From JAHEEL01 sp942491345 (GTDB lineage: Bacteria > Actinomycetota > Acidimicrobiia > Spongiisociales > UBA5794): 64,000 nt of DNA. Of the stretch, positions 61,070 to 64,000 are shown piece by piece. Each line of letters starts with the position of its first letter. Within the stretch, counting starts at the first letter, position 1. The position numbers were made by a program, and so were the translations under genes. A model generated the notes under the pieces. It was not told the DNA's origin. It worked only from the letters and a program-made list of their open reading frames with translations, and did not search any database. The DNA lies in assembly GCA_942491345.1 (NCBI GenBank), contig CALOAN010000011.1:1-64000 (forward strand). Direction: 5' to 3'.

Positions 61070-61516
61070 TCAGGAATTCGCGATAATCTCCCGCGGGGAT
61101 TTCATCAGGTACCGCATCCGGGCCACCCGTATTTTTTCCTCCATCCCCTGCCGCCGAGAAAATGCTTCCTCGGCTTTGGCGATAAGATCCTTGACATCGG
61201 TGGGTTTCATCAGATAGTCGCTGGCGCCGGATTTCAATCCATCGATGGCCGATTCCACGGTGGCGTGCCCGGTGAGCATGATGACTTCCGTCATGGGAAA
61301 TTGGCGTTTGATTTCCACAAGGGTTGCGTTGCCGTCCATACCCGGCATCTTGACATCCAGAATAACGACATGCACCATGGTCTGGCGCAATGTTTCCAGC
61401 GCCTCAGCCCCACTGCGGGCCGTCACGACGTCATATCCCTTTCTTTCAAGCAGCTTCTTGGTCGTGGCGAGAAATCGTTCCTCGTCGTCCACCAGCATGA
61501 GTTTCATTGCTTCCAT
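61070..61516 (-). CDS. Single-domain response regulator with C-terminal tail
   Basis: The 148-residue receiver starts at ATG 61516 after AGGAGG. Motifs: MLVDDEERF, VVILDVKMPGMDG, MLTGHATV and YLMKPTD. A charged helical tail (RVARMRYLMKSPREI) replaces an output domain, as in the other receivers of this group. It lies 87 bases downstream of its likely partner kinase. Output is through protein contact or onward phosphotransfer. Confidence 0.92.
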   Translation of the reverse strand: MEAMKLMLVDDEERFLATTKKLLERKGYDVVTARSGAEALETLRQTMVHVVILDVKMPGMDGNATLVEIKRQFPMTEVIMLTGHATVESAIDGLKSGASDYLMKPTDVKDLIAKAEEAFSRRQGMEEKIRVARMRYLMKSPREIIANS

Positions 61517-61603
61517 TTCACGTTCCCTCCTGATTTCCATAGGTCTTGCGTTATCCTCAGCACAGAAGGCGCATCACCCCATCGCATGCAGGATGGGGCG
61601 CCA

Positions 61604-63301
61604 CTATGCATCTCTGGTATCGGTCGTCGGCAACCGAACCGTAAAAACAGAACCACGCCCCTGATCGCTTTTCACTTCCATGGTGCCCCCCATGCTCTCG
61701 ATGATGCCGTAGCAAACGGAGAGGCCTAGTCCGGTTCCTTCGCCCACCGGTTTGGTGGTGAAAAACGGTGAAAACACTTTGGCAAGGTTGTCCGGGCTGA
61801 TACCGCAGCCATTATCGGAGACCATGATTTCGACCCAGCCATCCGGTTTCATTACCGTGTCGATGCGCAACTCCCCGCCGGATGAGCCATGCCGGTCGAG
61901 GATGGCGTCGAGGGCGTTGTTGAAAAGATTGATCAACACCTGCTGAAGCTGGGCCGGATCCCCTTGCACCGGGGCGGCATCATCCGCCACCTGCTGTTCA
62001 AGCGTGATCCCATGGACGCTGGCCCGTTTCGCTACCATCTGAACGACTTCGGGGATGTAGCGGTGAAGGTCGATGGACTGAACGGTGGGCTCCGCCTGCC
62101 GTCCGAATTTCAAAATCGCCTGTGTAATTTGTGCACAGCGCGATATTTGAAGGTCCACCTGATCCATGGACTCCTCCAGTTCCGTTAGCGACGGCGACGG
62201 CTTTAATTCGCCTGCTTCCTTCAGGTCGGTTAAGATGGCCGCCATCAGGGACTGTTCGCTTTTTATGATCTGGAGCGGATTGTTGATCTCGTGGGCAAAC
62301 CCCGCAGCCATCTCCCCCAACTCAGCCAACCGGCTGGCACTAATGAGTTGTTGGCCGAGTTGGTCTTTCTCCGCATCGATCTTTTGCATGCGGTTCACGA
62401 TACGGTTGGTGAGATAAAACGCCGCGACAATGATCAGCAAACCACCCAGCAGACAAATCAAAGCCGTGGCAAAGACCGTCGTGCGGAGGGCCTGATAAGC
62501 TTCCGCTTTGGCCTGTCGCACGAACAGAACCCAGGTGCCGCCTTTCAAGAGGGTAACGGCATACAAATAATCCCCCTTGGTAAAATAGGTGTTTTCGCTA
62601 ATGGGCACTCCCTGCGGGCCATCGCGAAACCGCATGACGTCACCGGCCACATCCAACAAGTTGCCGTCTGATCTGCGGGTCGTCTGGAGCACCCCTTCCC
62701 GATTCATGATGAAGGCTTCGCCGGTTTGGCCAATTTCCACGCCTCCTACCAAGGTGTTGAAGGTCTGACTATCGATGGTCGCGCGCAGAACCCAGCGTCC
62801 CTGATCGCTGTCACGCGCAACAGCGATGACGAAATGGGGAGACTTTCGAAAGCCCATGAAAACGTCACTGATAAAGACCCCCTGTTTGATCACTTCCTTG
62901 AACCAGGATTCATCCTTGTAGATTTTACCGGTCAACGGAAAAGGTCCCTGATACGCCACGTGAACCCCATTGGCATCAAAAACACCCAGATCCGTATAGG
63001 CATTGGAGGTTAGCTGGAGGCGTGAAAAAATGGTGGCCAACATCTGGTGGTGGCGCAGTTCATCGAACTGGTAGGAGGCGTGAATCAACTCCAGATCACT
63101 TACCCGCTCCTTTAAAAACGATTCGATAATCTCGCGATGATCGCGTGCGATCCGCTGCATATTCTTAAGCGTGCGGGTCTCTAAAGAAACCTTGAAGTGA
63201 TAGAAACCGATGAGCAGGATCAAAACAAAAGGAATGGCCGGCACGAGGATCATACAGGTCAATATGGTACGCTTAATCGAACTGTAACGATGGCGACTCA
63301 C
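61604..63301 (-). CDS. Cache-type membrane sensor histidine kinase
   Basis: The 565-residue kinase starts with GTG at 63301, AAAGGG upstream; a Met at residue 16 is an alternative. Membrane segments at about 12-35 and 277-297 flank a Cache sensor with YQGPFPLTGKIYKD, SDVFMGFRKSPHFVIAV and IGQTGEAFIMNREGVLQT. HisKA has His337 in FAHEINNPLQI. ATPase motifs are VLINLFNNALDAI, DNGCGIS and GEGTGLGLSV. It heads the leftward kinase-receiver-transporter cluster and has a consensus sigma-54 promoter about 95 bases upstream. Confidence 0.93.
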   Translation of the reverse strand: MSRHRYSSIKRTILTCMILVPAIPFVLILLIGFYHFKVSLETRTLKNMQRIARDHREIIESFLKERVSDLELIHASYQFDELRHHQMLATIFSRLQLTSNAYTDLGVFDANGVHVAYQGPFPLTGKIYKDESWFKEVIKQGVFISDVFMGFRKSPHFVIAVARDSDQGRWVLRATIDSQTFNTLVGGVEIGQTGEAFIMNREGVLQTTRRSDGNLLDVAGDVMRFRDGPQGVPISENTYFTKGDYLYAVTLLKGGTWVLFVRQAKAEAYQALRTTVFATALICLLGGLLIIVAAFYLTNRIVNRMQKIDAEKDQLGQQLISASRLAELGEMAAGFAHEINNPLQIIKSEQSLMAAILTDLKEAGELKPSPSLTELEESMDQVDLQISRCAQITQAILKFGRQAEPTVQSIDLHRYIPEVVQMVAKRASVHGITLEQQVADDAAPVQGDPAQLQQVLINLFNNALDAILDRHGSSGGELRIDTVMKPDGWVEIMVSDNGCGISPDNLAKVFSPFFTTKPVGEGTGLGLSVCYGIIESMGGTMEVKSDQGRGSVFTVRLPTTDTRDA

Positions 63302-63395
63302 GAGAAGGCCCTTTCCCGCGTGTGATTTATTCAGATGCCATCATGGTGGCAGTGATCGATAATGCATGTCACACAATTGCTTCTCTTTTCGTTAA

Positions 63396-63411
63396 AGCAA
63401 TAGATATGCCA
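63396..63411 (-). promoter_or_regulatory. Predicted sigma-54 promoter of the leftward kinase/DASS cluster
   Basis: On the minus strand TGGCATATCTATTGCT is a full match to TGGCAY-N5-TTGCW with exact 12-bp phase. The predicted start near 63384 gives a leader of about 83 bases to the GTG at 63301. Confidence 0.8.
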
Positions 63412-63681
63412 TCCAATTTGACAGACTTCACCATGGCGCAACTATTCGTTTTTGTATGGGTTATTTTATTTTTACTACAGGCTGTGGTGTTCCCATTAAA
63501 CGGACGGCTGTCGTGAACTTTTACACAGCGGAAAGTAATTTTTCCGGCAGGGAGGTAAGAAGCAACCGAGGGCGGTGGGATGCTTTCGCTTCACGCCGAT
63601 TAGCGTTGTCGGGCGTATCCGCACTTCTCTTTTGATCTTGGCACAGCGATGTTGTTTTAAGGAGGGCTTCCGCAGGCAGAG

Positions 63682-63720
63682 TGCCGGTCGAACAGCTTGT
63701 GCAGCGCCGTTCGGCCGGCA
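63682..63720 (-). terminator. Hairpin downstream of the truncated receiver gene
   Basis: A 12-bp inverted repeat (TGCCGGTCGAAC / GTTCGGCCGGCA, one non-Watson-Crick pair) with a 15-base loop lies about 90 bases after the stop of the leftward receiver. No T-run is present. Confidence 0.35.
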
Positions 63721-63812
63721 ACGGTTTGGCTATCTGACAGGAATGGGGCCCGGCTCAGATGATGCCACGGCGGCCACGTCCAGATGGCGTGGCATGTCGC
63801 GCAGGGCGGGTA

Positions 63813-64000
63813 TTATTTCTCCTTCTCTTGCTGAAACACACGCCCGGGAAAGCGCATCAATTCCTTGATTTGGGCTTTCCTGATTTTCTGGTCATGAAGA
63901 TTTTTCTTTTCGAAAGCTTCTCCCAGCTTGGCCATCAGATCTTCCAGCTTGATGGGTTTCAAAAGATAATCGAACGCCCCTAGCTTCATCCCTTCGATGC
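63813..64000 (-). CDS. Single-domain response regulator, N-terminus beyond window edge
   Basis: The minus strand is open from base 64000 to TAA at 63813-63815, coding for about 61 residues: GMKLGAFDYLLKPIK with the receiver Lys, then the tail IKELMRFPGRVFQQEKEK. The tail is almost identical to that of the receiver at 56540-56995 (IKELVRFPGRVFQQEKE), so this is a close paralogue, presumably with its own Cache kinase further right. Confidence 0.9.
   Translation of the reverse strand, partial: IEGMKLGAFDYLLKPIKLEDLMAKLGEAFEKKNLHDQKIRKAQIKELMRFPGRVFQQEKEK

Larger units (their letters stand above)
63302..63812. other. Intergenic region upstream of the kinase at 61604-63301
   Basis: These 511 bases hold the sigma-54 promoter at 63396-63411 in an AT-rich stretch and a 12-bp hairpin at 63682-63720. 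A 64-codon frame at 63322-63516 is hydrophobic but overlaps the promoter, runs opposite to the neighbours and has no ribosome site, so it is not called. Confidence 0.55.

Noticed and set aside
63322..63516. 64-codon hydrophobic frame near the right edge
   Set aside because: Overlaps the consensus sigma-54 promoter on the other strand and lacks a ribosome site.
1..64000. CRISPR arrays, tRNA/rRNA genes, insertion sequences, attachment sites
   Set aside because: No regularly spaced repeats, tRNA-like or rRNA-like sequence, or transposase/integrase genes were seen; the repeats found are single hairpins and gene duplications.

Overview
This 64 kb window reads as chromosomal DNA of a sulfate-reducing Desulfobacterota bacterium, most likely a Desulfosarcina/Desulfobacter-type member of the Desulfobacterales. 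The assignment rests on gene content: a sulfate-reducer style lactate operon with a fused LutBA protein, an ADP-forming acetyl-CoA synthetase, archaeal-type FBPase, a pyrophosphate-type phosphofructokinase signature, TauE/SafE exporters and many histidine kinase/response regulator pairs. I see no rRNA, tRNA, insertion sequence, prophage or CRISPR array. The DNA is GC-rich, with short AT-rich patches at promoters.

Layout. 1-6.5 kb: a YbbA-YbbP-TesA-like export/esterase cluster, a SprT-like/DUF2786 protein and a frameshifted serine hydrolase relic. 6.7-11.4 kb: TerC, then two TauE/SafE exporters about 90% identical over most of their length, plus a small membrane protein. 11.5-28.5 kb: a regulatory island with three histidine kinases, two NtrC-type sigma-54 activators, single-domain regulators, a receiver-CBS fusion, a GNAT-histone deacetylase fusion, and an ADP-forming acyl-CoA synthetase-GNAT fusion. 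28.5-40.3 kb: an AcuB-like CBS-ACT protein, universal stress proteins, PilZ, CstA, PPi-type PFK, class V FBPase, an ArsA-like ATPase, a cytidylate-kinase-like protein and dodecin. 40.4-46.5 kb: a bidirectional NAD-linked [NiFe] hydrogenase (hoxEFUYHW) flanked by Usp genes. 46.6-56.3 kb: a leftward lactate operon (lldP, lutC, lutBA, glcD, glcF-like) divergent from an acetyl-CoA hydrolase/CoA-transferase. 56.5-64 kb: a leftward cluster of two Cache-type histidine kinases, several receivers and a DASS anion symporter, ending in a truncated receiver gene.

How it fits together. Lactate would be imported by LldP and oxidised by GlcD/GlcF-like and LutABC-like enzymes. Acetyl-CoA would be converted to acetate by the CoA-transferase and the ADP-forming synthetase, with ATP gained in the latter. 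Hox would exchange electrons between H2 and NAD(H), and PFK/FBPase sets the glycolysis/gluconeogenesis switch. Reversible lysine acetylation is suggested by three Acu/Pat-like proteins.

The strongest unlisted signal is regulatory. Ten matches to the sigma-54 (-24/-12) promoter, all with the exact 12-bp GG-to-GC (or GT/GA) phasing, lie in front of terC, both tauE genes, three histidine kinases, an orphan CBS gene, the acyl-CoA synthetase, the cytidylate-kinase-like gene and the acetyl-CoA hydrolase. Two sigma-54 activators are encoded in the same window. One of these promoters lies so close to its histidine kinase start codon that the mRNA would be essentially leaderless. All functional statements are inferences from sequence reading; no searches were run.
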